Positions 48,069 to 60,365 of a stretch of 64,000 nt of DNA are shown here, piece by piece. Within the stretch, counting starts at the first letter, position 1. Each line of letters opens with the position of its first letter. The notes under the pieces were generated by a model. That model worked only from the letters and a program-made list of their open reading frames with translations. It was not told the origin of the DNA and did not search any database. A program made the translations under genes and the position numbers. Source of the stretch: Patiria pectinifera (taxonomy: Eukaryota > Echinodermata > Asteroidea > Valvatida > Asterinidae); assembly GCA_029964075.1 (NCBI GenBank), contig CM057135.1, positions 19,990,863 through 20,054,862 of the forward strand, read 5' to 3'.

Positions 48069-48819
48069 CTGAAAAATACAAAAAATGGTAATAATATTAC
48101 TGCAGTTACAGAACAGAATAGATAGGGAGCAGATTCAAATACAATTTACTATTAGAGCAATCTGTTTGCTTAGATACTAAAACAGAAAACTTTGGCTCGT
48201 AATATCACACATTTATGTAACTGCAGCATCACATTTTTATTTTTAATCAAACACTCTTTTCGATTGAACTTTACTGTTTAAAATTGTAATGAAACAATTG
48301 GAGTTTTCCCTTGCGCACCGCGTAAACTATACACAGTTTGTGTACAAGTCATAATCACATCGAGGTCACGGCTCCAAACAATGATCACAAACGTTTCACT
48401 GTGCCTGACGACTTGTAATCCTGACATAAATTTAGGGACTTAATTTCTCATTTATATTTCTAAAGTTTAAAAAGTGAATTTAATTTGCCAATTTTATTTC
48501 TTAACTACATGTAGTATGCATTTATCACTGTTCACTTAACACTAACCGCCCCTTAAGCTGCAAAATACTACTGAACTGTAACATAGTGGTACATGTATGT
48601 CATGTATGTGTGCACAACCCATATAGTGTTATACAATTAATACACCTCATAAATATTCACAAGGCAATCGCAGCATTTCATTGGTCCATTCCAGCAACTC
48701 AATCCTGTGAAAGTTTTAATTATATTTCCCCTCATCTTTGTACACACGCGTGACACGCAAAAAAACAGGGAGGTACTATCACTCCCCGGGTCACAGCCTT
48801 AAATTTCAATAGTTCCAAG
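48069..48819. other. Intron sequence, nothing specific
   Basis: AT-rich intron 1 sequence next to exon 2 of the SAM gene. No feature supported. Confidence 0.4.
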
Positions 48820-49982
48820 CAGGTTTTGATCGATTTGGAACTGATTGAACCGATCCGGTGTCACATGAAAATCCGACTCCTATGAAAATCGGACCCCAGT
48901 ATTTCCCTATTATTGGTTGATCCCTCGAACGCCACAGGTCACTCTCCCGAAATGATCCTAAAACTAGCATAGTATCGTACTCACGCGTGCGCAGTACTAC
49001 CAATGAGTCCACATTTCATGGATGACATGGAGTCGGATATTCACGCTACACCTGAACTAGGAAAAGTGACATATATTGGTACTTTTGACATCGTAAAGTC
49101 AACATAAAAAGAGCTTACATTTGGAAAAATATTTTTTACCTAGTCAGAGTACTACTATATACCGGTACAGTCGTTTTCCTAGTTCCTGTGTCATATGAAA
49201 ATCGGACTCGTATGAAAATCGGACTCTTTTTCCCTTTTATTTCCCTAATTATCTATGCAAGAGCATGCGCAGTATCACCAATGACTCCGTATTTCATAAA
49301 ACCTAAATTCATGCTACACCGGATAGCAATAATCATGCAGGCTGCTCTCAGCTCAACTTATCCACAAATTCAAGTGACATTGATTAAAAAGTTACCTTGA
49401 GTGATGGAGATACTACACAATAATTTTCCAAAATTAAGCTATTTTTAATTTGGCTTTACGACTTTACCAGTTTACGATGCCCTTTTTCCTAGTTCCGGAT
49501 TAGTTTAATCAGTTCCGAATCGATCAAACACGGCTTTGCGCGCAAAAAAAAAAAAATCACGCAAGAAAATCAATTTTTCAGCAAGAAAAAAAAACTGAAT
49601 CAAGCACATTTTTGATAAAGTATTATTTAATTTACCACAAATACTTCATTCAAGAGAATTCCAGCAAATTTTAAAAAGAGAAAAATGATTTTGAAACTTT
49701 TGTCTGCAGCGCAATGGCACGAACTCACACACGGACCGAAAACATTTGCACGTCACACAAAATTGATTAACGTGTGTGTAGTTTGGTCGTATAAAGTGCA
49801 CGCACGATCGGGTGTAGCATGAATTTAGGTTTTATGAAATACGGACTCTTTGGTGGTAGTGCGCATGCTAATGCATAGGTAATTAGGAGAGGGACCTGTC
49901 ACGTGAGAGGGTTTAACCAATAAAAGGGAAAAAGAGTCCGATTTTCATACGAGTCCGATTTTCATATGACACCGGAACTAGG
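48820..49982. mobile_element. Foldback/MITE copies (48,820-49,090 and 49,178-49,982)
   Basis: The second copy has termini CCTAGTTCCTGTGTCATATG at 49,178 and the complement CATATGACACCGGAACTAGG at 49,982. Its inner arms carry GAAAATCGGACTC and TTCATAAAACCTAAATTCAT on both sides. Between the arms lies about 480 bp of other AT-rich DNA. The first copy is a diverged half. A relative sits in the 24-kb element at 11,388-11,590. Confidence 0.75.
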
Positions 49983-50580
49983 CAAAAACATACGGTCATT
50001 CGTTGGCGTATTTTCAAAAATTATAGCGATTCTATAACTTATTTTGATTCAACAAACATCCGATGGAAGAGTTTATACGACTGTGTAGTGTATGAACAAA
50101 ATCGTCGGTCGCACCACGAAGTGGCGTATCTCGTGTTTTGGCGAAAATGAAATTTTTATATATTTATATCAATTAGGGTAAAATCTACCATTTTCATCAA
50201 GTTTTAAGTTGAAAAGGTATCTTGAAAGAAAATTACAGAATTGATACTTTGATAAAATTGCTAAAAAATCGAAATCCATGTATCACGAAGTGACGGATAT
50301 CCATTCGTCACTTCGTGAAAAAGTTTTGTCGGTGCGTAATTGTTTCACGAAGTGACGGATCTGATCAGTTCTACGAATACACTAAGTCACGTGACTGCTG
50401 TTGGCGTAGATAATGTATTAATTTCCTAAATTACTCCACAATTATTTACTTTTTTACTTTTATCTCTTAAAAATGATTACATTTATGGTTTTTAAAATAC
50501 AAGAGACGAAGCCTCGAAGAAACGAGGTCAATATGTTTTATAATAGCCCGCCCTCATGGTTGACACTGAGTCATTCCAAA

Positions 50581-53500
50581 ATGGCGGCCAGCGGCGGAGC
50601 TGTTCCCTCCACCATGTCCATGTCAACGACTGAAAGTTCGAGGAAAAGTGAGTATTCTTGTTATTTGACATATTGACCTACATTAAGAAATGTCATTGCT
50701 GGACTATCGTAGTTAAAGTCAGCTAAGTCCACAGCTAGGAACGCAGCGGAAAGAGAAGGAAAGTGAGGCCAAGGCCAACATTTCGTTTGGCCTAGGCTCA
50801 GCGCTAACTTAGGCTAGGCCTTGACTGGGACAATCCGTCCATTAACTAGGCCCTAGTCCGTTAACGTTAAAACAAAATGGGCGTGTAGATGCTAAAGGGT
50901 TTGCTACAACCCTCAAGCTTTTAACACAAACATGAATGTTTAGAATTGTTCACTACAGACTGTCAATGAAAATGTGCATCGTAATAATCATTACCACTAG
51001 ATTTTGTAGACCTAGACTAGGTGAAAATGTTGGCTAGTCCCATACATGCCATACATGCCATAATCACTAACTTGACAAATAGAATGGTTAATGGACATGG
51101 ATTCTTGAGAGGCTGGAATTCCAATCTGATGATTGTAGGCCTAACGTACATCATGTTTAATGCAATATGTAGGCCTACCTTTGGACAATTTCAAAAACCC
51201 TGCTTCATTGATCAGTATAAATAGGCCAACCCAGGCGTATTTCCAAGGTGTCTGCTGCCGTGACTCAGTACAGTGCAAACAGTTTTAATTCCCATTTCGT
51301 TTAAGAATAAAAGAATGGATTACATTGCATCAGATTATTTATTAGTGTATTGTTCTTGTTTTCAGGAAAAAATGATGTAGATGTTTTGGTCCAGTGGCAG
51401 GATGGCTCTAAAAATGTAGTATCCAACATGGACCTTGTGTATAGAAGGCCCCTTACAAGAAACAAGCGTGTCAAGATGAAATGGGGATCGACATGGTGGA
51501 GGGGACAAATCATCGATTTTGAAAGCCATGGTAGGCAAACTATTTCACATTATATACAGGCCTATCCACTGTTGTATTTATGGAGAAGCCTTTGTTTTGA
51601 TCACATCACTTTTCGGGGGGTTCCAAGAAAACTGAGCCTGAGTTTCAGGTATGTGAAAGTATCTTGCTCTTGACAATCCCGAGGTGCAATGCTGCAAAAT
51701 ATAATACAGGTCGGTGGAATTTGAATGAAGAGAACACCCATTAATTGGCCTGACTGACATTTATGTCAACTGTCATGACTGTGTTGGGTGAGTGTATTGT
51801 TTAGTGATCTAAAACTCTTATGTAATCCCCCTTTGTTTGACAGATGGGCTTTCTTCTGATGACAGTTCCCAGGATGATGTGCCTCTGACAAGCCTTGTGT
51901 GTAGAACTGCAAAATCTACTACAGGTCAGTAAAATTTTGAAGAGTGTTCTCAATCCCCCCCCCCCAAAAAAGGCAGCCATTTGAGAAATACGTTGATCTA
52001 ATACTTCCTTTTTGTTTAATAGATGCACTTTCCTCTGATGAAAGTTCCCAGGATGCTGTGCCTCTGACAAACTTTGGGTGTAGAGCTGCAACATCTATTA
52101 CAGGTCAGTACAATTTCGAAGACAGTTCTTGATTTTGCCCCCCCCCCCCAAAAAAAGGGCGGACATTTGAGAAATAATTTGATGTACCTTCCCCTTTGTT
52201 TGATAGATGCACTTTCCTCTGATGAAAGCTCTCAGGATGATATGCCCCTGTCAAGCCTTGGGTGTAGAGCTGCAACATCTATTACAGGTCAGTAAAAGTT
52301 TATCATGGTGTTTCAACTGCCAAACCCCAAGTTAATTATTGGTTATCTGTGTAAATTTCTTTGAAGTGGACTAACATGCATCAGTCATCTCTAAAATAGT
52401 TTTATGTAAATCCCTTAACTACAGTGGACGTTCTTTCATCTGATGAAAGCTCCCAGGATGATGCGCCCCTGACAAGCCTCCAGATTAATGCTTTGAAATC
52501 TAATACAGGTCAGTACGATTTTGAAATTGGGTTTCACATTTGCATCCCTAAAAAGCTCGCATGTGTCGGTGGAAAAATGTGGGGTTTTTTTAAGTAGACA
52601 TAAGTACATTGCTTAGTACTTTAATCATTTTATGTTTCTCCTCCCCCTTCACTTTTATAGATGCTCACTCGTCTGATGGAAAGTCCCCAGATGATGTGCC
52701 ACTGACAAGCCTCAGAAGTAAAACAATAACATCTAAAATTGGTGAGATTTAACAATGGTTTTTCAATCCCCCCCCCCAAAAAAAGAAGGATTCGTTGTTT
52801 GCTTGAACTGTGTCTCCTTAAGATGGACAATAATTCACCGGTCATTGATTCAGCTACTCCATTTAATTCCCCTTTGATAGATGCACGTTCCTCTGATGAA
52901 AGCTCCCTGGATGATGTGCCCTTGTCAAGCCTCAGCTCTAAAACTGCAAAATCTGTTACAGGTCAGTAATATTTGAACATGGTTTTCAACTGCCCTTGTA
53001 CCCCAAAAAGAGCATTTAGTGGATGTTGTGACGGTGCTTCATGGAGCATCCCCAATAAACTTCTTTGCAACCCGGGGGGGGGGGAGAAAGAATCCACTTA
53101 TTGGCAGGATTTCCAATGCAAAGATTGTTTTGGGTTTTCTTCTTTTTTGTCCAAAGGAAACAATTGATAGTACCATTTAGATCAAAATCGCAGGTTCCAA
53201 CAACTTTTTTTATATTAGCAAAAATATTTTAACTCCATTTTCATCATTTCCCAAAGTTGAATGAATAGCAACACCTATATTATGTAATTGACCGACTCTT
53301 CTAAGCTTGGCTCTTGTGGTTAACTCATCTTTAAATTTAATTTACAGCAAACAACCAAGAGAAACAACTCACTAGTGAGACTGCATTGACACCCAGTATT
53401 ACACATGGTGAGCACTTAAATGCATTTGCATACCTACATCCCTTAAATAAATTTCTCTTTCCTAAAAACTTTTTTTTTGATTTGTCGATGTATTCAACTC

Positions 53501-56063
53501 AACTTCGCATGGTAGATTTCCTTGGCTTACGCATGTATTTCAAATTCATTTACATTGTTAATATCAATGTTTCGAGTTGAATGCCGGCCCTTATTTCGAA
53601 TGGATGAAGAGCCTCTAGAAAACTAAATAGGAAATGCTGGAAGATTAACACTAAGCAACATGTATTATACGTCATTGAAAGGACCTTTTGATTATCAACA
53701 CCTACAGTGAATTTTATGTCCTTTTTTGTTTTTGTTTTTTAACTCTAGGTGCAAACACCCCAAACATCGGGTCTCATGACCTGCTGAACCCACTGGAATT
53801 GACGAGATATGAAGACGTCAGCATTAACAAGCCAGAAATTTGTTCCAATTTTACATGTAAAGATGAGATATTTGCACCATGTTCACTTTGCCAGTGCCTG
53901 TTGTGTTTCGAACACTTCATAAGTGACACAGATTGTGAATCCCATAACGAGTTCTTTTTTGCATGTAAAGGTATAACTGAAGTGTCTCAAGGTGGAACAG
54001 AAAATACGAACTCAAGATCACAACTTCAATCAGAGGGTGGAAATTATTTAGAATTAGTAGCAACTCCGATTGAAAAAGACCCTGTTGCATTTGAAAATGT
54101 TGAAGATGTTACGAAAACTGACAACTCATCAAACCACACACAACCACAAACAGAAAGTACTGTGTCAAGAGCAAACAGTAGCGAGGCATTAGAATCAACT
54201 ATCGATCCGGTTGAATTGGATCTAGACCTTTCTGGACAGGCCAATACGCAACCCTTAACACAATCCCAACCAGAAGATTTTGTAGTTGATGGAGAATCTC
54301 GTACACCTAACGCAACAGAGCCAATCAAAAAGATAAGCTCATCTAAAAACAAGAGTGTGAAAGAAAAAAGAAACAGTGGTGAGGCATATTTCACAGAAAA
54401 AAGCAACAAGTACGTCCCAGGACGGAAGTCACTGTCATTTGTGTCTTGTTCGAAGTACTGCAAACCAAGAGGGGTGTCATGTGACGAATTCTCTGAGGTT
54501 GATAGGAATGGTATTAGAATGGCCTATTTTACCTATAATTTGCAGAAACAGCGAGAGTGGATAGCAAGATATACCATGACAAAAACCAGTCATCACCAGA
54601 GCACTAGAAAGAAAAAGCATGTGATATACTATCTTCCCTTCGGGAAAGACAATGAAAAAAGACACGTGTGCAAACCGATGTTCTTAAACACTTTGGGGAT
54701 TACTGAGCGACAAGTGAGAACAGTTGTCAAGAAAATGACCTTAGGTGGTATGCTAGAGGAGGAAAAACGAGGAGGGAGACAAATGCAAACAAACGATCAG
54801 AAACTGCGAGATGAAGTTCGGAGACACATAGAAAGATTCCCTAAAATGGAATCTCATTACTGTCGGGCCAACACACGGTATCAGTACTTGTCTCGTGATC
54901 TCAATGTGAGCAAAATGTACGATCTCTATGTCAGTGATCAACCAGATTCTAAAAAGGCTTCAGAGTCTTTGTATCGAAAAGTACTGAAAGAAATGAAACT
55001 TAAGTTTCACTCCCCCAAAAAGGATCTTTGTGGCATTTGTGAGACTTTTAATCGGGCATCCGCAGAAGAGAAAGAAAAAATAAGATCAGCTTATGAGAAA
55101 CACAACCAGGAAAAGGTTAAAGTTCGGGAAATTAAGTCCCAGCTAAAGACCAGAGCAATATCTCAGCCGGATCTGTTCGAAGTTGCTGTGTTCGATTTGC
55201 AACAGGTCATATATTTGCCCAAGTCTGAGCGTGGAGAAATATTTTACAAGCGTAGACTTTCTTGCTACAACTTTACTGTTTTTGAGCTTTCCACAAAAGC
55301 AGGTACTTGCTATCTCCATCACGAAGGCCAAGCCGGAAGAGGGTCGAATGAAATAGCAAGTAACTTGTTTACTCACCTCAATAGGTTAGACGATCAAGGA
55401 AAGCAAGAAATTGCTTTATTCTGCGATGGTTGCCCTGGACAGAATAAAAACACCATTATTCCTACTATGCTGCACTATTTTGTGTCTAACTCGAAATCGA
55501 TCCAAAGAGTCACATTGCATTTTTTCGCCACTAACCATGGTCAAAGCGAGGGCGACTCAATGCACAGTGCAATAGAAAGATGTTTGAGGGGAGTGGGAGA
55601 CATTTTTATTCCGTCTCAACTTGCAGCCCTTATGAGTTTGGCACGAAGAAACCCTGAACCTTACCGGGTGGTGGAGGTGAAAACCTCCGATATTCTTGAC
55701 TGGAAAGAGACATCTAGAGAGATGCACGTTCTACGTGCACGATCTACCGTGGAAGGCGACAATATTGAGTGGACCAAAATAATGCAAATTCACGTAGACA
55801 AGAGGTTCCAGGGCATGATCAAGGTCAAAAAGTCTCACCTGGATACAAGGTGGGGGACCATTGACCTGAACAGAATCTCAAGGCACTCACCGCCTAAAAG
55901 TAACATACTGCCCGGACAGGCGTATGAAAGCAGCCTACCCAAATTGTCTTCAGGGAAATTTGAAGACCTCATGACCTTGTGTACAGGGCCAACTGCTGTT
56001 GTGCAGCATCCGGACCACGTTGCATTCTTTAAGAACCTTCCACATCAGGTCACGAAAGTGTGA
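50581..56063 (+). CDS. DDE-like transposase of the 7-kb element, 10 exons, about 1,030 aa
   Basis: Exons: 50581-50647, 51366-51530, 51844-51924, 52023-52103, 52207-52287, 52425-52508, 52661-52741, 52881-52961, 53348-53407 and 53749-56063. All internal junctions after exon 1 are phase 1 and the frame is open throughout. The start AAAATGGCGGCC is a good Kozak/YY1-type context. Exon 2 is Tudor/chromo-like (VLVQWQDGS, WWRGQIIDF). Exons 3-8 are six copies of an SSDESSQDDVPLTSL unit. The last exon has a zinc-type cluster (CSLCQCLLCFEHF), KPMFLNTLGITERQV, DLCGICE, FYKRRLSCYNFTVFE, CDGCPGQNKN and NHGQSEGDSMHSAIE. The acidic boxes match the D / DGC.GQN.N / GHS.xE.D pattern of a widespread invertebrate transposase-like group. 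A poly(A) signal AATAAA is at 56,133-56,138. The longer frame reaching upstream of 53,749 is intron read-through. Confidence 0.85.
51844..52961 (+). repeat. Six tandemly duplicated exons (81/84 nt) with their introns
   Basis: The exons are 81, 81, 81, 84, 81 and 81 nt, all phase 1-1. Each encodes an SSDESSQDDVPLTSL-type acidic unit ending in T-G at the splice. Several introns share a CCCCCCCCAAAAAAAG patch and a GGTCAGTA donor. Copies 2 and 3 are the most alike. Because each exon is symmetric, any copy can be skipped without breaking the frame. Confidence 0.9.
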
Positions 56064-57121
56064 ATTTGTACACAATTAACACAAAAGATGACTAATTCCT
56101 CTTCACTATTAGAACCGTATTGCGGGTAAAAAAATAAAACTTTGCCGGGTCAAAATGATACTTATCCGGGGCAAGCGACACAGCATCGGGTAAAAAAAAA
56201 TGGCATGTCTCGATCAATTTTAGCCAGCAGAGTTTTTTGCAAAATATAAATGATTTGGAACTTTGATTAATTAATTGAAGCATTGATATTATGAATTTTA
56301 TTAAAATTTTCTTGAATTGATGAACTGCATTTGAAAGTAATAAAACGTTTATAAAGCCACGTTTAAACAATAAATAAGTTCGATTGAATAATTGAAGACA
56401 CTATATTGATTTCATTTTGTTTGCTCTCGTTTCCCTTTGATTTCCTCGTTGTGAGAAGCGTCTATCTATTCTCTAATGACCCCGCCCAAAGGTAAATTAG
56501 GTCAGGTGGCCTTGGCATGCCAAATTTCACCACCAAAGTATTTTGATAGGTTGGTGTTTACCATCTTCTAACGACTTCCCTTAACCTTGGAGACCTTTCT
56601 TTTCGCTGGACTTTGTCACAAATTGAAGTCAAACCTCCTGTTAGGCATTCCTGATTTACCCTTTACGAAAATGTGCAATTAAATTCCGTGGGCAACCATT
56701 ACTCTTCCCTGTCTTAATGAAATTCAAAGTCATAGTACCGTCGTAGAACACTGATTTTTTAAAATGGATGAATACAAAATGAACAGGCATGCACTTTACG
56801 TGCAGCACAGTGTTGCGCATGCGCAAAAGATGAAGTTTTTCATATTTTCTGCACCACGAAGTGACGAATAGCTATACGCCACGTCGTGCGACTTAAGTAA
56901 TTGGAAATTTATGTTTCACGAAGTGACGAATAGATTCAAGAGCGAATATTTTCTAAAATGGTCACAGCACTGACAAAATTTCACTTTCATGAGGCAGTTA
57001 ATGCCCTCTTTTGTCGGTTCATTTTCAAAAAAATAACAAAGCTTGTACAATTCGATTGGAAAAACGCGCCTCAAAAGTGCGATTCCTAAAAAGTCGATTT
57101 TCTCGAAATGACCGATTTTGC
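56064..57121. other. 3' noncoding part of the 7-kb element
   Basis: Contains the AATAAA at 56,133-56,138 and, toward the end, the CACGAAGTGACGAAT subterminal motifs. No further gene. Confidence 0.6.
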
Positions 57122-57414
57122 GATACGTCACTTCGTGGTGCACCCGACGAAATGTTTGAAATCACACGGTACAAGTGACATACCGAGCAGAAAATTGATC
57201 GTCGATTTGCAGCTCCCGCGATTTTCTACAATGTCTACAAACCGTCCAAACATGTAAAAAGTGCGAGTCGGAATTCTGGCCAAAATTCCTCCTCCAAAGA
57301 TTTTATCGAAAAGATCTTTGTGTAGGTCTAAATATGAATTCCTTTTCAAAATGCACGTCAGATTTTTTTTATTGGAGACTAGGTCCTAATCCAAAAGAGG
57401 TAGGGCCTAGGTCT

Positions 57415-58430
57415 AGTCCGAGTAACTTGGACCCAACTTATGGCCTTTTTAACATTTGGACATGGTCTGGCGATAGTAGGTCCAAGCTAATAGCGGCAAG
57501 CTGGACAACATCATCCTGTCACTGTCCCAAAAACCAACATTTTCCAACAAAAACATCAGATTTCACCCTCAAAATGGCCTCCAAATTACTAGATATGCCA
57601 CCTGAGGTACAAGTAGACATCTACGATTAAGATGGTTGTACCGAAGTTTACTTACCATCTGGAAGAAGAGTGAAGTTTCCCGTTCACTTCCGAGAGCTCC
57701 CCTCGCAATCTTGAACACGTTAAATTTCCGACTTGTGTTAATGATTGAACGACGCGATTTCTTCTTCATGCCCAGCGTACATTCGATGGTCCTCGTACCC
57801 CGAGTGCGATTCCGTTACCGAGCGCGCGCAATGCATCGATTATGATGATGAGTCACGTTTGTAAACACAAGTGCATTTCGAACTGTAAAAGGGAATCGGG
57901 AACCAGCTTGAACTGGTATCTGCCATAAAAGCTGCGCTAGTTCCCGACTCCCTATTATCGTTCGAAAAGTACGTGTGTTTACAAACTACTCATTATCATA
58001 ATCGATGCATCGCACGCGCTCGGTAACGGAATTGCACTCGGGATACGGGGACAATCGAATGTATGCTGGGTATGAAGAAGAAATCGCGTCGTTCAAACAT
58101 ATTAAACGAGTAGGAAATTTAACGTGGTCAAGATCGCAAGGGGAGCTCTCAGAACTGAATGGGAAATTTCACTTTTTCTTCCGGATTGTTAAAGTTAACT
58201 TCAGTACAACCATCTTAATCATCGATATTTACTTGTACCTCAAGTGGCATATCTAGTAATTTGGAGGCCGTTTTGAGGTTGAAATCTGATGTGTTTTGTT
58301 GGAAAATGTTGGTTTTTGGGACAGTGACAGGATGATGTTGTCCAGCTCGCTATTAGCTTGGACCTTACTATCGCCAGACCATGTTCAAATGTTAAAAAAG
58401 GCGATAAGTTGGGTCCAAGTTACTCGGACT
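57415..58430. mobile_element. ~1-kb foldback element, copy 2
   Basis: Starts AGTCCGAGTAACTTGGACCC and ends with the complement. The two arms of about 480 bp pair closely around a centre near 57,895-57,935. No long transposase frame exists. No exact duplication could be assigned in the CCTAGG-rich flanks. Confidence 0.85.
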
Positions 58431-58954
58431 AGGCCTAGGCCTAGGATTTTATTTGAAGCGATCCGGAGCTAGGTAAAATCCGGAACTAGGAAAACGACTC
58501 TACTAGGCCTAGGCCTATAATAAGGTAAACTTTTAATCAATGTCACTTGAATTCGATTGTGGAGTAGGCCTAGGCATGCTAGGCCCTAGTCTAATAGGCC
58601 TAGTTTTTGAGCCGAAAACAGCCTGAACATGACCATGACTGCAGGGCTGAATCATGAATGATGTTTGCTATCGATATCTGGAACTAGGCTAGGCGTAGGT
58701 CCTATAGCAAAACGACTAGGGGGCCTATACTGCAGCGCGGCTGCCAGCATAGATGTCGCAACACAAGTGGGGCTATACTAGTTCCCAAACGACTACAATG
58801 AGCGTACGCAGTCATGGCAGTGTGACCCGTATGCCCATGGCAGCCATTTTCTCGACTCTCGACAAGGTCAAGGTCATCTGGTCATGGGTCGATCACTAGA
58901 CCTTTATGACCTTGCTGAATGAATATTTCACAAAGGTTTCAGTAAAGCATACGT
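58431..58954. other. Spacer between foldback copies
   Basis: GGCCTA-rich DNA with no supported gene. Its last bases AAAGCATACGT (58,944-58,954) are duplicated on the other side of the next element. Confidence 0.5.
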
Positions 58955-60011
58955 AGTCCCAGTAACTTGGACCCAACTTATCGCCTTTTTTTAACATTTG
59001 GACATGGTCTGGCGATAGTAGGGTCCAAGCTAATACCGCGAGCTGGACAACAAAGTCCCAAAAACCAACATTTTCCAACAAAAAAAACATCAGATTTCAC
59101 CTTCACAAATTACTAAATATGCCAGCTGAGGTACAAGTATGATTAAGATGGTATGATTAAGACATCGATGATTAAGATGGTTGTACTGAAGTTTACTTAC
59201 GATCCGGAAAAAAAAGTGAAATTTTCCGTTCATTTCCGAGAGCTCCCCTCGCGATCTTGAACACGTTAAATTTCCGATCGTGTTTAATGTTTGAACGATG
59301 CGATTTCTTCTTCATGCCCAGTGTACATTCGATGGTCCTCGTATCCCGAGTGCGAATCCGTTACCGAGCGCGCGCGATGCATCGATTATGATAATGAGCA
59401 GACTGGATCACGTTTGTAAACACATGTGCATTTCAAACGATAATAGGGAGTCGGGAACTAGCGCAGCTTTTATGGCGGATACCAGTTCAAGCTGGTTCCC
59501 GATTCCCTTTTACAGCTCGAAATGCACATGTATGTGTTTACAAACGTGACTCATTATCATAATCGATGCGTCGCGCGCGCTCGGTAACGGAATCGCACTT
59601 GGGATACGGGGACCTCCGAATGTACGCTGGGCATGAAGAAGAAATCGCGTCGTTCAAACATTAAACACGATCGGAAATTTTACGTGTTCAAGATCGCGAG
59701 GGGAGCTCTCCGAAATGAACGGAAAATTTCACTTTTTTTCCGGATCGTAAGTAAACTTCAGTACTACAACCATCAGTTGTAAACTTTAGTACTAGGCCTA
59801 CTAAATCATCGATGTTTACTTGTACCTCAGGTGGCATATCTAGTAATTTGGAGGCCGTTTTGTAGGTGAAATCTGATGTTTTTTTGTTGGAAAATGTTGG
59901 TTTTTAGGACGGTGTTGTCCAGCTCGCGGTATTAGCTTGGACCCTTCTATCGCCAGACCATGTCCAAATGTTACAAAAAAGGCAATAACTTGTGTCCAAG
60001 TTACTCGGACT
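58955..60011. mobile_element. ~1-kb foldback element, copy 3, with 11-bp target duplication
   Basis: Termini AGTCCCAGTAACTTGG / CCAAGTTACTCGGACT. AAAGCATACGT flanks both sides (58,944-58,954 and 60,012-60,022; 12 bp if a shared T is counted). Arms of about 500 bp pair around a centre near 59,470-59,500. It carries no transposase. Small open frames are shared with copy 1 only because the DNA is the same. Confidence 0.9.
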
Positions 60012-60365
60012 AAAGCATACGTTAAAACTACAGGCAGAAGGCCTTACTTAACTAAATCGTTAAGTAAGACTGCAAGTACAGTAAAGTTTGTCAAACAAAG
60101 TTTGGCTACACATGAGCATGATGAGGATTTTATTAGAGGGAAATGTCAAACGAACGATAGGCAGGCCCACCTGCAGGCCCACCATGTCCATGCATGCATG
60201 CACCCGGCCTCTTTAGTTTAAGTTTTACTGCCTAGCCCTAGCCCGCTGCATAATGAAGTAGTCCTGAACTTTATCTCAGCCTACATAATGCTTTTTTCCA
60301 CACATCTTACCTTTAAACTTCTCAAGATAATCTGCAAACCCCCACTCTGCCAATAATTTCTCCAT

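Larger units (their letters stand above)
50103..57149 (+). mobile_element. Apparently intact 7.05-kb DNA transposon
   Basis: Terminal inverted repeats of about 28 bp (CGTCGG..GCACCACGAAGTG) match at 25 of 28 positions by eye (50103-50130 and 57122-57149). The flanks are AAAT at 50099-50102 and AAAT at 57150-57153, a 4-bp target duplication. Subterminal copies of TCACGAAGTGACG occur in both orientations near 50,281, 50,312 and 50,347 and near 56,853 and 56,919. It encloses a single plus-strand multi-exon gene with a large open DDE-like core. It lies in intron 1 of the SAM gene, on the opposite strand. The 4-bp duplication and DDD-type core are compatible with Sola-like elements, but I could not confirm the superfamily. 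Confidence 0.85.
42111..60365 (-). pseudogene. SAM-domain protein (SAMD3-like), 7 exons, probably inactivated
   Basis: Exons: 60365-60311, 48068-47917, 45437-45260, 44924-44735, 43959 to about 43,815, 43082-42978 and 42470-42111. Exons 1 and 2 join in phase (AAA G | AG) to give one SAM domain: LLAEWGFADYLEKFK then ENDIDEEAFQLLEVEEG and LIPSLGARIKF. Exon 4 has EEMASEMCRWLQHN and, in a second frame after a 10-A run, LQNWPRLLDVPGM. Exon 5 has EEDFIVMYDKV and then a TGA where tryptophan is likely. The final exon has VLLLGDRAQPSQTFVIFEG and TTWEFLQKVVYG. This layout resembles proteins named sterile alpha motif domain-containing 3-like (from memory), whose function is unclear. The frameshift and stop suggest a pseudogene or assembly errors. 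Intron 1 (12.2 kb) contains a whole transposon with an opposite-strand gene. The 3' end of exon 5 is not resolved. Confidence 0.6.

Noticed and set aside
53688-53748. Upstream methionine of the 791-codon frame as the translation start
   Set aside because: This segment is intron ending in a good acceptor (AACTCTAG). The upstream exons join in phase at 53,749.
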